From Parasitella parasitica (taxonomy: Eukaryota; Mucoromycota; Mucoromycetes; Mucorales; Mucoraceae), in contig MU619261.1 of assembly GCA_025201805.1 (NCBI GenBank), forward strand, positions 8,437-61,617: DNA of 53,181 nucleotides, given 5' to 3'. The notes beneath the pieces were generated by a model that saw only the letters and a program-made list of their open reading frames with translations, was not told where the DNA came from and did not search any database. Each line of letters opens with the position of its first letter. Positions within the stretch are counted from its first letter, which is position 1. Made by a program: the position numbers and the translations under genes. Shown piece by piece: positions 22,667-34,625 of the stretch.

Positions 22667-23705
22667 ATGGTAAAGTAGATCAATAGAATCATGAGGATAC
22701 ATTTTAGAGGGTAGATAGATTGACAGCTGGGATGGATGGGATTGTAGAAGGGTCGATGGATATTGATGTTCATGCAACAGATCATTCAGAACTTTTGGTT
22801 CTCCAGAGGAGGATCAAAGTTTTGTAGATGTGAAATGGCAGAACATCAATTGTGATAGAGACAAATTACATAGAAGGACATTAATTAACACTATGTTTCA
22901 CTGATAGGCTCCTACCAAGAAGTCCACTGGCAAGAAGGTTGCTCCTTCTCCTTATGCTGTCAAGGGAAAGCAAACTGGCAAGACTGCTGCCAACCCTTTG
23001 ATTGAAAAGACCCCCAAGAACTTTGGTGTCGGTCAAGATGTCCAACCCAAGCGTGATGTCTCTCGCTTTGTCAAGTGGCCCCACTATGTCAAGCTTCAAC
23101 GCCAAAAGAAGATCATCTATCAACGTCTCAAGGTCCCTCCTGCTCTTAACCAATTCACTCAAGTTTTGGACAAGAACACTGCTACCCAAGTCTTCAAGTT
23201 GATGCACAAGTACAGACCTGAGTCCAAGAACGAGAAGCGTGATCGTCTCCGTGCTGCTGCTCTTGCCAAGTCTGAGAAGAAGGACGTTGCTAAGACTGAC
23301 AAGCCTGTTGTCATCAAGTATGGTATCAACCACATCACTGCTTTGGTTGAAGCCAAGAAGGCTCAATTGGTCGTCATTGCTGATGATGTTGACCCCATTG
23401 AATTGGTTCTCTGGCTCCCCGCTCTTTGCCGCAAGATGGGTGTCCCTTATTGTATTGTCAAGGGTAAGGCTCGTCTTGGTACACTTGTCCACAAGAAAAC
23501 TGTCACTGCTCTTGCTTTGACCGAAGTCTCTGAAGCTGACAAGGCCGAGTTGGCTACTATCGTCTCTGCTGTCAACACCAACTTTACTGAGAAGTGGGAG
23601 GATGTCCGTCGTCACTGGGGTGGTGGCATCATGGGTCCCAAGTCCAATGCTAAGATGGCCAAGCGTGCTGCCATTGCTGCTAAGGAAATTGCTGCCCGTC
23701 AATAA
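22667..23705 (+). CDS. rpl8: 60S ribosomal protein eL8 (L7a/L8)
   Basis: The main exon 22908-23705 begins with [13 protein letters not shown] and continues with [35 protein letters not shown] and [15 protein letters not shown], all clear eL8 signatures. With a one-codon first exon (ATG 22667-22669, followed by GTAAAG) and a 238-nt intron ending at TAG 22907, the protein is 266 residues, the same as human RPL7A. Splitting directly after the start codon is common in fungal ribosomal protein genes, but this particular ATG is inferred. Codon choice is strongly biased (AAG, GTC, CTC, ACT), as expected for high expression, and a pyrimidine-rich CCTTCTCTTTTTC precedes the ATG. A long minus-strand frame opposite this exon is a shadow. 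Confidence 0.93.
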
Positions 23706-23839
23706 ACATAACGTTCTTTTCTCTATTTTTTTGCACTAGAAAAAATAAAAATATAAAGGACATCTCTTTTTTTTTTGTCAATAGGGTCTGAATGTGATTC
23801 AAGTGGTAGGGATTAATGGCTGTGGGTGTCAGGGGAGAG

Positions 23840-23863
23840 GTGGGAAAGTGGGAAAGTGGGAAA
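23840..23863. repeat. 8-bp tandem repeat GTGGGAAA x3
   Basis: Three units of GTGGGAAA in a row at 23840-23863, followed by a diverged ATGGGAT. Located in the spacer between eL8 and the membrane protein gene. Confidence 0.6.
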
Positions 23864-23990
23864 ATGGGATATTCTTTATTGAAATACGCTTCTATTTATT
23901 AAGCAATATCTCCTTTAAGAGTAAAACTATCATTCTCTGATCCCGTCAATTAAATTAAAAATCTAGGGACAATGCACGCGTACAACCATG

Positions 23991-23998
23991 TATAAAAG
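23991..23998 (+). promoter_or_regulatory. TATA box of the membrane protein gene
   Basis: TATAAAAG lies 87 bp upstream of ATG 24078. The open frame technically begins at an ATG overlapping this box (23988), so the box argues for the later start. Confidence 0.6.
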
Positions 23999-24077
23999 GC
24001 AGCCAGAGGAAGACATAGAGAAGAAAGAGGGTACTTTGCAAACGCATTTCTCTTCTTTCTATATTTACACACATCTA

Positions 24078-24785
24078 ATGGAAGATATACACTTTTTCAA
24101 CACATTGGTCGTCTGGACTAGAAGCGTCGTGCTTATCCTGTCTATATTAGTCGTCATCCTATCACTCAGCATCTACAATTACAGCGCCGTGCCCGTATTT
24201 TCACTGCTTGAAGAGGATGCCACCAACATTGTCACCAAAGGGCATCAGGTCATTTACGACATGATCCAAGACCGAAGACTGATTGCGACACTAGTGGCAG
24301 CTCAAGCATCTATATTCTGTCCCTTATTCCTTCTCATGAGCGCATGCAGCGCATCTACCATTTGCCATGAATATGTCACTAGACGATCATTTATCATTCT
24401 GTCAACCTCTGAAATTTGGCGTGCCATCACTGAGCAATTCTGTCAATTTTTGATGCCGTTGGGCCTTGCGATGAGTTGGATATTCTGCATTACCTTTGAC
24501 CAAAGAACAGAGGCCGCATTAGCAAATCAAAACATGATGGGATTAAATTTTGCAGACGACCATGCGTTGGCTATTTACGTGGCAAACGGGCTAAAATATA
24601 TTGTTATTGTGGTGCTGGTCATGGAAGTGCTGGCAATTTGGCTATCGTCTTACACATATGCAGTCATTTTATTCAAAGCTCAGTATCAACAGCAAAGCAT
24701 ACGACTATACGAAGATGGCGAGAATAGTGTGCAAGAATATGCCGGGTTTCTGGGCCAAGAACAAGAAAAATTTTTATTCATTTAA
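24078..24785 (+). CDS. Four-helix integral membrane protein, function unknown
   Basis: 235 residues from ATG 24078 (MEDIHFFNTL). The frame extends 30 codons upstream to 23988, but that start sits on a TATA box, so the inner ATG is preferred. Hydrophobic helices fall near residues 12-33 (SVVLILSILVVILSL), 72-92 (LVAAQASIFCPLFLLM), 122-142 (FLMPLGLAMSWIFC) and 175-200 (YIVIVVLVMEVLAIW). This layout resembles MARVEL-like or tetraspan proteins, but I see no diagnostic motif. Short acidic C-terminal tail. No introns. Confidence 0.6.
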   Translation: MEDIHFFNTLVVWTRSVVLILSILVVILSLSIYNYSAVPVFSLLEEDATNIVTKGHQVIYDMIQDRRLIATLVAAQASIFCPLFLLMSACSASTICHEYVTRRSFIILSTSEIWRAITEQFCQFLMPLGLAMSWIFCITFDQRTEAALANQNMMGLNFADDHALAIYVANGLKYIVIVVLVMEVLAIWLSSYTYAVILFKAQYQQQSIRLYEDGENSVQEYAGFLGQEQEKFLFI

Positions 24786-25903
24786 CGAAACTACATATAC
24801 AATAAAACTGTTATATTTAATATTTGCTTTGTATCTACATGTGTACTAATAGTCTTCCAGTATATTGTTTATTCTAGAGATAATGCAAATGACCTATGAT
24901 AAAGACAACGCAGATCTGAGTATTGCCCCACGAGCGAGCAATCCTCTTGAAGTAGTTGAGGAAAGCATTTTCTATACAATTAGTCAAAGTCAATAATTAC
25001 ATCGATATCTTGACGCAAATCACCCGAAATGTGTATCTGACCAGATTATCTGGCATAGTATAAGAGAATGGTATTCTCAGAGCATATCTCGACGGGAAAA
25101 CGAGACACAGAAAAGACGTCTTGGTAAAATCTAATCAGTCAAGGATCACTAAATCATTGATAAGTTCCCCTTTTTTTTTTATATATGTTTCATAATTTTG
25201 GTGCTTTTTGATTCTTTTCTTGGCCATGAATGAAGTGACATTAATATGAATATTTTATACTCCCATAACACTCATTTACGTTTAAAATATACCTAAAACC
25301 TCACTTTTTCCCCCCTTGTAACCCCTCGTTCTCAAATTCTAAGTTTCTTGAAATTCGGAGATTTCTCCATGAAAAATACAGCTGAAAAAGTCGATAAGCC
25401 ATCAATCTGTAGCTAGACAGCATACGCATTCAAAAAAACATGAATTTCAAATAAAATGCAATGGCCTAGCTTATTATGCATTCTGTTGCTATATTTTGTC
25501 GTAAATGTAATGCAACCCCGATACCGTTATTCAAAAGGGTTTGGTATTGCTTAACCTTATTGCCTTAAACATTGGGTTAAAAAATTGCTACAAAAAGAAC
25601 AGAGGGCAGAGTTTGAGAAGCCAAAGAACCAGGATGTTGATGCGCTAATTGCGTACGTCGCAGAGTGTGATTTAAAGTAGAGTGTTCGGTGGGTGGCTTT
25701 CACATTGTAGAGCCAATCAAGAGGATAGCGAAAGGACGCAAAAAAAAAAAAGTTTATATTGATTGAAAATTTTTAATTTTGATACGACTCCTTCGTTTTA
25801 GCAAATTGACTTAGTCACCGCTGGTATGGTGATAACAAAGCGAAACGCTCCACAATTGCTTGATTATTAACGCTTCAACAATAGAGAATTCATAACTATT
25901 AGA
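24786..25903. other. Intergenic, 1.1 kb
   Basis: No gene recognised. Homopolymer runs at about 25171-25181 (T) and 25740-25751 (A). The last 100 bp carry the uS10 promoter. Confidence 0.45.
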
Positions 25904-26330
25904 ATGTCCTACGTCGCTAAGAACTCTACCCAAAAGCCTGGTCTTGAGGAACAAGATCAACCCAAGTAAGTTTTGCCATTTGCAGATGCAAATGATGAGT
26001 TCTGATGACTTTCATCTATCTAGGATCCACCGTATCCGTATCACCTTGACTTCTCGCAATGTTAAGAACTTGGAGAAGGTCTCTTCCGACCTTATCCAAC
26101 GTGCCAAGGATAAGCAACTCAAAGTTAAGGGTCCCGTCCGTCTCCCCACCAAGGTTCTTCGTATCACTACCCGTAAGTCTCCCTGTGGTAACGGTTCTGA
26201 GACTTTTGACCGCTTCGAGATGAGAATCCACAAGCGTTTGATCGATTTGCACTCTCCCTCTGAGATTGTCAAGCAAATCACCTCCATCTCCATCGAACCC
26301 GGAGTTGAGGTTGAGGTTACCATTGCTTAA
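25904..26330 (+). CDS. rps20: 40S ribosomal protein uS10 (S20)
   Basis: Exons 25904-25965 and 26024-26330 around a 58-nt intron encode 122 residues, matching the length in yeast and animals. Signatures are [40 protein letters not shown] and the end GVEVEVTIA. Its codon bias is like that of eL8. The 5' exon is short and ends in QPK across the junction. Confidence 0.97.
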
Positions 26331-26732
26331 ATATTTCACTATATTTAGTTATAGTCTCTGTAGCAAATGCTTGCCATCTCTTGCAGCCAGGTTTTTTGCA
26401 ATAAAAAAAACATCAAAATTACATTGTTTGCTCTGCATATTCGGTACAGTAATAGTTTGTGGTTATTCCAAACATTTTTAAGTTAAGGTAACATCTTTTA
26501 CTGAAATATAAAGATGTTGTCATCGCTGCAATGATTCCTCATCTAGTGTCCTTCACATGCACATCAGAAATAATCTGCTATGTATACAGTTTGGATACGA
26601 GCTAATCGCAAGCTAATTTCTGCGGGGAAGAGATAGGCATTATCGCGACCAAAATTCAACAGTGCAAAATCTTTTTTTTTTCTTTCTTTGTCAACATCTT
26701 TCCCTGGGTGTATACAAACAGAGACAGCAACA

Positions 26733-27932
26733 ATGGATGCAAACAATAAGCAGCCCAACGATAGCGGTGATTTCCCAGATATAACTCAACAAGAGGCTTT
26801 ATTATTACAACAACAACAACAACAACTGCAGCGGCATCATCAGCAGGAACTTGCTACTGCTGCCACTATCGATATCGAGATATCTCCAGAGCAACAGCGC
26901 AGACAGCCCTCACGTCTCCAGCAAATAGTGCACCAGTTGAGTAAACGAAAAATAAAAGCATTCATATACAATTGGCGTTGGTATTTGGCGCTTCTCGTTT
27001 TCATTATAATATCATCTGCGTTTATGGTTGCTCATCGCCGCCAGTTTTTGCAAGCATTAGAGACATTTAGCGATAAATTGACAGGCATGGGATACAGGTG
27101 AGTTTTTCAATGGTTGACGTTATGCAGCACAACTGATGCCACATATTGTATGTATAACAGTGGATACATCCTCTTGTCTGTTTTAATCTTTTCAAGCGCA
27201 TTTCCTCCGATCCTCGGGTACAGCACATATCAAACCCTATCTGGATTCACATTTGGATTTTCAATTGGATTCCCCATCTCTTATTTCAGTGCTTTGGCTG
27301 GAGCTGTTGTCTGTTTCCAACTGTCCCGTACTTTTCTCAAGGCGCGTGTTGTCCAAACTTTGTCGAAATACCCCAATCTAGAGGCTGCTGTGAAAGCCGT
27401 GGAAAAAAAGGGGTTTCGGCTGTTCTTGCTGATTCGATTCTCACCTTATCCTTTCAATTTGTTGAATGTGCTTTTCGCTGCCACCAACATCTCTCTGTTT
27501 CAATTTGCTGCAGGAACAGGTATATCGTTGCTTAAAATTGCATTACATGTGTATATAGGTGCAAATTTAACTTCGTTTGCTAAACATGTGCTGGGAGAGG
27601 ATCAAGATTTGTCAGAGTCAGAGCAGAGAGTGATGAAAATTAGGTTTGCTGCTGCTATTTTCTTCTCGTTGCTTGCTTTTGTAGTCATGGGTTATTTGTA
27701 TCGAGTAGCGAAAGCAGCTATTGCTGAGACTGCAGCCACTGATGAGGAGCAGATGTCCTTTTTGAATCATCAAGATGAGGAGGAAGGACTCTTGGATGCT
27801 GTGGACGACGGCAATAATAGTATAAATGAGTCTACTCTGCAAGTAAATACCAATTCGGTAGCAGATGAGCCTAGAGAGAGCGTTTCCTTGGATGCTTGGG
27901 ATGCTTGGGGAGATGACGATGATAATCACTAA
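26733..27932 (+). CDS. tvp38: TVP38-like Golgi membrane protein (SNARE-associated/VTT, DedA family)
   Basis: Exons 26733-27097 and 27161-27932 (63-nt intron) give 378 residues. A polar, Gln-rich N-terminus (a run of CAA codons near 26809) precedes a first helix (YLALLVFIIISSAFMV). The VTT core follows: SAFPPILGYSTYQTLSGFTFG, FLKARVVQTL, EKKGFRLFLLIRFSPYPFNL and GISLLKIALHVYIGA. These match yeast Tvp38, whose relatives (VMP1, TMEM41B) are lipid scramblases of the early secretory pathway. The C-terminus is acidic and ends in DDDDNH. The RFSPYPFNLLN segment corresponds to the conserved re-entrant loop. Confidence 0.92.
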
Positions 27933-28752
27933 GCTCAATCCAAGAAGAAAATTCTGGACAAGATAATCATAATATTTATTGACTGTAATGAAAACGATAT
28001 TCTCTCCTTCTTTTTGCTTACCAACGTGCATGTATGTTTTTCGATTCATCTCATGTTTTTTGCCATAAAACTCTCACACATTTATCAGATACCATTGACA
28101 GCATTATGAGGCTCATGAAAAATCTTATACAGTTTGGACATTGTATATATACGCGAAAATACATTTTTTCTATGAGGTAAAGCCACTTACAAAATATGGT
28201 CTGCCATATCATCAGATAATCCATGTTGTGCAACTAAAATGAGCGGACATCTTTCGCAAAATGGATTACTACATGACGCTATTCCAATGTTGATCATTCC
28301 TTAACATGTTGACCCTTTGTCACACTTGCTATCATTGGCGTTATGTGGCATCGAAAATATTTTCATCATGAGGTTACATACATAATATGTACGCTCGTTA
28401 TCCTCCTACAGCCAGCATTTGGACCCCTAAAAATTGCCATGTATGCGTATGTTTTTAACAAACAAACTGCTAATTATACGTGGACGTCTAACGTACTGTA
28501 GCACGCAAATATAAATATATTTCACTATCACAAACTATTTTAAATAATCTTTTAGTACCACTTGGATGAGTAATATAGAGTTTTTTCCTTTTGTCTCAAG
28601 ATGGAATATTAAGCTTTCTTATCGTTTATGCAAAAAATGAAACAAATGCGTGTCGATCGTATGCACTAATCTACCGTACGACTAGGGAAAAATCAACTTT
28701 TTAGCCCTTAGTGCGTTTGTGTGTGTGTGTGTGTGCTACATACGCAATTTAG
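27933..28752. other. Intergenic with (GT)n microsatellite
   Basis: No gene recognised. A GT dinucleotide run spans about 28719-28735, just upstream of the amine oxidase promoter. Confidence 0.5.
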
Positions 28753-28760
28753 TATAAATA
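28753..28760 (+). promoter_or_regulatory. TATA box of the amine oxidase gene
   Basis: TATAAATA 46 bp upstream of ATG 28806, a normal spacing for a short 5' leader. Confidence 0.6.
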
Positions 28761-28805
28761 CAGGGTCAAATCAGAAATTACAGTTTTTCTGTATCTTTTT
28801 CAAAA

Positions 28806-30482
28806 ATGAGAAAATCACTTGTATTGTCATCATTATTGGCATTTGGCTGCTACTTGACCGAGGCTAAAACTTATACTACAAAGGTCGTCATCTTGGGTGG
28901 TGGTGTCAGTGGTATTAGTGCCGCATTAAATTTGACAGCTAATGGTATTACCGACATCATGATGGTGGAGGCCAGGGATACTTTGGGTGGTAGAGCTCAA
29001 GATGTGCCATTTGGGGATATAAACGTTGAATTTGGCTGCAACTGGGTTCAAGGTCTGGGCACAAACCCTATCCATGAACTGGCTCTCAAGTATCAGCTTC
29101 GTACTGCTGTCACCAACGGCGACGATGTTGTCTTTTACGGTGAAAACGGCAAGATCAACGCAACTGAGAGATACAATGAAATGAACAAGTATTACGAAAT
29201 TTTGTCTCAAGATGCTGGTATGTCAATTTTGCGCATATGTTGCATTTCACTATACGCTAATACATCTTCATAGTCAAAAGAGTCCAAAAGGATCAAGTCG
29301 ATCTTTCTGGTAAAGTCGGCCTGGATATCGCTGGTTGGTATGCCAAAGACGCTATTGACGATGCCATTGAATACTATGTTTGGGATTGGGAGATGGGAGA
29401 ATCCCCAGAGCTCTCTTCCACCATCTTTGCTGTCGTTAATGATCAATGGACTTATGGCGAAAAAGCTTTTGGCCCTAATAGTGATGGAGATAAGTTTGTG
29501 GTTGATCCTCGGTATGTATACATGTCATGACTTATTAGGTTGCCAATTTTCTCATACAGTCTATAGTGGTTTCAAGCATATCTTCCAAGAAGAAGCCAAG
29601 ACAGTCTTCAAGCCTAATGATGAGCGCTTGCTGCTGAATACTGTTGTAACCAAGATTGAGTACAGCGATGCTGGTGTTACAGTTTATACCAATACTGGCG
29701 ATATCATCAATGCTGAATTTGCCATTTCAACATTCAGTATAGGTGTGCTTCAACACAAGGATATCGAATGGAGCCCCAAATTACCTGCATGGAAACTGGA
29801 AGGTATCTATGGCTTCCATATGGCCACCTATACCAAGATCTTCATGAACTTCCCTACTAAATTCTGGGATGAAAACCAATTCGTCGTTTGGGCTGATCCT
29901 GATCAACGTGGCTACTTTAATTCATTCCAAAATCTCAACATCAAGGGATTCTTGCCAGACAACTCTACCAGCAACATATTCTTTGTCACTGTTACTCAAG
30001 ACTTGTCTTATCGTGTTGAAGCCATGACTGATGACGAGGTCAAGGCCGAAGTTATGGTTGTACTGCGTCGCATGTATGGTAATAATATCCCTGAGCCTAC
30101 CGACTTCAAGTTCCCTCGCTGGCACAGCAACCCATTGTTCCGTGGTAGTTACAGTAACTGGCCCATTGGAGAATTGGATGAACACCATGTCAATATGAAA
30201 GCCTCTTTGAGCAACCGTGTCTTCTTTGCTGGCGAAGCTATGAGCGAGAAATTCTTTGGGTTCCTTCAGGTATATGAAAGAACATAGATAGTGACATAAA
30301 TTAAGCGCTTGTTTATTAACATTGATATTTTATGTTAGGGTGCCTGGTACAGTGGCGCTGAAACTGCCTTGAAAGTTGCTCAATGTATTCAGGGCAAATG
30401 CTCCCCATCTGAATACTACGAGGAAATTACAAACGCAAAGCTTCAAGCTAGCGTTGTTCGCAACTCCCTCTTACAGAAGTAA
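28806..30482 (+). CDS. Secreted flavin amine oxidase (polyamine oxidase-like)
   Basis: Four exons (28806-29217, 29274-29511, 29567-30269, 30339-30482) encode 498 residues. Residues 1-20 form a signal peptide (SLLAFGCYLTEA). The FAD-binding fold begins VVILGGGVSGISAALNL and continues with VEARDTLGGRA. The C-terminal FAD motif is FFAGEAMSEKFFGFLQGAWYSGAE, with the last intron splitting it after FLQ. The arrangement fits extracellular polyamine oxidases of plants and fungi, which oxidise spermine or spermidine and release hydrogen peroxide; the substrate is inferred. In intron 2 the second of two nearby AGs (29566) is used, since the first gives a stop. An eroded copy of the 3' half lies 1 kb downstream. 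Confidence 0.9.
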
Positions 30483-31500
30483 TAGTTTATCAGTCTTATT
30501 AAATAAAAAAAAATCGCATTTGCTAATCCCATAAAAGATTTTGAGACGCTACAAGTAAAATCACAAATTTGAGTGAAATTATGATCGCTAAATTCAAAAC
30601 TATAATAGTCTTTGAGATGGCACCGATAATTGAGCTCGTGCCTTACTAAGATACGCCTCGTAAATACTGTCCCCCTTACATTTCACTTCAATGTCAAGTG
30701 CTTCTTAATTGTTGTTGACCCTACTGTTGAATTCTCAATCTACTCTACTCCTTGAGTATGGTGTTTCTTATTTCTCCATCAGTGCTTTGCTTTATAACAA
30801 GCTTAGCTCTCTCTAAAATCCTTCTTCTTATATCCTTATTAGAACTTGAATTATCTTTTTTTTTGCAGCCATAGTTTTGCTGGTAGATTGTGCTGCTAAA
30901 CCTTAGTTTTCTCCTGATCACGCTTGGTTGATTCTATAGAATGTGGTCTGTCATGATTATGATCTACTTTCTCTCTTTGATAGATGTAAAAGAACAGCTG
31001 GGCCCCCTTTCAAACATAGATAATAGTTAATATATAAGAATTAAAAAGATAGCTCAAAAAGCTCATTTAAAATAACCTTTACTCTTGGGTATTGTGATTT
31101 CGTTTTCTCTCAGATGTTTAGAGGCTACAGATAGTCTCTGGGTGGTTTCTAATTTTACAGAGGTGCCATACCTTAGCCTTGCGACTCCCGTAATAAAGAT
31201 TCTATGTGTAACAACGGAAAAATAGAGAATCAATGAACTCGAGGAGTATTAGGGCTGTTCAGGATCATCTCATCTGCTTGTAATGGAAATATTGTGTAAA
31301 TGCTCAGAAGCTGGACAACTTGACAACTATCTCTGAACAGTAAATGATTTATATGAGATTGAATTCAATATTAACAAAATATCTACTGTATATGTTACCT
31401 TTGAACACTTTAAATGTGAACTGTCAATTAAGCTATGTTATTGTACAATTTTTGGTGTCAACATGATTGACTATATCTTTGCCATTCTCGAATATAACAT
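30483..31500. other. Spacer between amine oxidase and its relic
   Basis: No gene recognised. It may contain further, unrecognisable remains of the duplicated oxidase. Confidence 0.4.
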
Positions 31501-31501
31501 T

Positions 31502-31965
31502 CTGAAGATATTGGTGTACTTCAACACAAGGAAATCCGAATAAAAACTAGAAGGTATATATCATCACTTATACCACGTTAGCCGGATCAATGTGGGTTTT
31601 ATATACTCCTGGAGACATTTAGACATTTATAGATATTACTTTTATGAACTCAAGACTGGAGATGTATTTGTGTTGTGCCCCATGTAGGGTAACAATATCC
31701 CTGAGCCTACTAATTCTTAATTTTCTCGTTGCCATAGCAACCCCCTTGTTTTCTGGAGGCTATGACAAGATACGCATCATGTCACTACAAGTATTGTCGA
31801 GTAGCGAAGCCATACGCACAAAGTTTGTTGGAGCTTTACAAGGCCTTCGATTTATAGTGGAGCTGAAGCTGCTCAATGCGCCGATAAAAGCAAAATGCCC
31901 TGAAGCTGTCTGTATGTCACGCACCAGAAGAGAATTGCCACTACAATTACTGTTGATGTCCCACT
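31502..31965 (+). pseudogene. Relic of a second amine oxidase copy
   Basis: Short blocks match the intact gene in the same order: GGTGTACTTCAACACAAGGA against 29741, AACAATATCCCTGAGCCTAC against 30082, CATAGCAACCCCCTTGTTTT against 30124, and a late block with TTTATAGTGGAGCTGAAGCT against 30345. Large stretches between the blocks are deleted and all frames are broken. This is a decayed tandem duplicate, not a gene. Confidence 0.8.
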
Positions 31966-32156
31966 TTTAGACAAATAAGCCAGTTTTGATAACAATGACG
32001 ATAATTTATTATATAAATGAATATAAAAAGAACATGTTCCCAATTAAAAGATCTCCTTCTTGCTCCCACCACACAATATAACTAACGAAAATTTTCAGCA
32101 GCACTTGATACACATACACACATTTAGTATTTTTTTTTTTTTTTTTTTTCTATACG

Positions 32157-33739
32157 CTAATCCACATCCATTAAATCTCGGGGACGCTCACGATTGTTAT
32201 CAGAGTTGTTTTCAGCCTCAACTTCGGTAGAACTGCCTGAGGCTAAGCTACGCACCGAGCGAGGGTTCCTTCGTTGAGCATGATGATGGTAAAACAAAAT
32301 ATCTCCATCACGTGGAGCACGGGTAGCTATAGTAGGTGTAGTGTGATGATTTTGATTGGTAGTAACAGGAAGTGATGAACGTCTATGTTGAGCTGCTTGA
32401 TTGGTATTATTTTCTTGTCCATTATTATGTTCAGCAATAGGTATGGCCATGACATCTAAAGCAACGTTGTCTTCCAAATGTACGACTTGTTCAGCAGGTG
32501 GAGGCGGAGGCGGAGCAGCAGCAACGACTGCAGCTGCAGCTGCTTGTGTTGTTGACGATGTTGCTGTGGGATTGGGTGGTGTAAGATTAGTGTGAGGTCG
32601 TTCCACACACCACCAGCGATGACCATCAGCCCAGGCTTTTGACTGACATGACTTTGAACAATACTTTGCTTTTCGACTATGCAACAATTTAGAGCTCTGG
32701 TAGATATATCGAAAATGCAACCCTCTTCTTACCAGCGACGGCATTTGGCAAATTCGCGTGGGAACCGCTCCCATTTACCACATTGCATGTTTGCACATTG
32801 TCGAACACCTCCTCTTGCTTCGTCTTTTCTACAAGCATTTCTCATAATGACACCAGCCCAATAGATAATAGCAGCGGGATGAAGACGATGAGTGAACTTT
32901 TCAACGACAGAGAACACATTGAGGCGATGATTTGAGTGAAAGGCTTGACGAATTAATGGGTATTTAGATAGATAAGCGAGTAACTGCAGAGAGAGTAGAA
33001 TATCTTCTTCACGATGCAGTATTGCATCTGTTGATAGATTATTTAAAAGTGGGATGCTTGATAAAGAGGCGGTATAAGGCTTTGGTTTTGGCTTTCCAGT
33101 GCGAGTCATAAAAGTATTTCTCTTTGGGATAACGAATAACATATTTAGGCTAGTGTTCTTGGGCATTCTATTATTATCAACATGGTAGTTTATAGGGAAT
33201 CCTTTTTCTACAATGTTAGTAGAAGAGGAAGATGTCGGCATCGTCGGTAAAGTCAGAGCTGTAGGATGTTGTTGTTGGTGAAAATGATGATTTGTTTGTT
33301 GTTGTTGCTGTTGTTGCTGTTGCTGTTTCTTTTCTTGGTCTTTTTCCAGTTTTGCTTGATCCAGTGCATTCATAAAATTTTCGAGGATGGCCAATACAAT
33401 ATGTACAGCACCTGCTTCAACTACACGGGACCTAATAGCTTCAGTGCCACGTACGCCTACGTTTACAACACATTGAAAAGCTAGAGACCATTTCCATAAG
33501 GAATGTTTATCTGTATGTTGGCAAGTAGCTAAAATCTTAACGAGTCTTTCTAAACCACCATCAGCGGCCAGGATTTCACGAATACGTGGTGATGTTGAGG
33601 TCATGTAAGCAAGATGGGTAAGTGAGTTTACTAAGGGTAAAGTTGCTGTACAATCAAGAGCTCGACGATCATATAAGGTGGATGTGATAACTACAGCTGC
33701 TCTATTCTGCGCTGGAGAGCTAAAATTTGGTTCACGCAT
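32157..33739 (-). CDS. mub1: MYND zinc-finger protein, MUB1/samB family
   Basis: Exons 33739-32733 and 32676-32157 (56-nt intron) give 508 residues. The N-terminal 180 residues are armadillo-like helices (AADGGLERLVKIL, VVEAGAVHIVLAIL). A poly-Gln tract of about ten residues follows. The MYND finger (CANMQC...CRRC...YCSKSCQ...HRWWC) is split by the intron and lies at about 318-362. The C-terminus is rich in Ala, Pro and Asn. In yeast, Mub1 works with the ubiquitin ligase Ubr2 to degrade Rpn4; in Aspergillus, samB affects cell polarity and septum timing. Either role is inferred. Confidence 0.9.
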
Positions 33740-34625
33740 TCTCTCTCTTTTTTTTTTTTTTTCTGTATGAAGTGGGTGTATATAATCTAATTTTCTGTTT
33801 GGATACGATAAAAAAGAAAAAGAAAGAAGAAGAGGGAAATAAAAGAAAAGCGAAAAAAAAAAAATATTAATAATAAAATTTCTTGTTCAAGCTGTGGTTT
33901 TGGTGCGCCATTGATTATTACGTTTTTTTCTAATGTTGCCTGATTAACTTGCAAAGGCTACAGGTTTATTGTGTCTCCCTGTTTAATAAACACATTTTCT
34001 TTGTGATTTCCTTCTCCTTTTTTCATTCAATGTTACTTTTTACCTGACGAGTACTATCAATGTGGTGTCTACGATACAATGACCCGGAATTTCAATTGAA
34101 AACGTCATTCAATACCAATTGATTTGATCACTTTGATGACCAGTAAAGGTTAAAAAAAAGTTTGCTTCTTTAGAGCTATTTTTGTAACCACAACAATCAA
34201 TTTACAATCGCCATCATTTAGGTGCATTATATTGCGGAAAATCCGGTTCTGTATTATCGGACAGATTACAGCCTCAAAATCCGAGTTGGGTACTCCAAAC
34301 CCACAACATCAGCCAGTTTCATGTAACTCGTAATCGATGTTACAGTTACTCCTTCCTCATTTGCATTGAATAACAACAACAACGGATCAAATGAAATATA
34401 CTCCGCTTTTGGATAAAGCAAAAAACAGCTTTCAACAATAAGATACGCATACAATTTGGCAAATTAAAAAACTTTTGTATACAGCTCACACGGCATATAG
34501 CTTGCAATGACTTTCGATTTCGTTCGATCAACTTATAATGAGTACATAAAAATCGTTGAAAGTATGTATTGTTGGCCAAATTGTATAAAAAAGATAAGCC
34601 TCTTTATCATACTCCCTTGATTTTA
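33740..34625. other. Intergenic between mub1 and atg18
   Basis: Holds the mub1 promoter (T-rich run near 33750-33761, A/G-rich tract 33810-33865) and the atg18 3' region. No other gene seen. Confidence 0.5.

Noticed and set aside
22881-23702. 273-codon minus-strand frame opposite eL8
   Set aside because: Shadow of a highly codon-biased ribosomal protein gene; its Leu/Ser-rich product has no motif.
23988-24077. Longer N-terminus for the four-helix membrane protein
   Set aside because: The ATG sits on a TATA box and the added 30 residues are polar and unlike the rest.
26012-26339. Two minus-strand frames opposite uS10
   Set aside because: Shadows of the uS10 exon.
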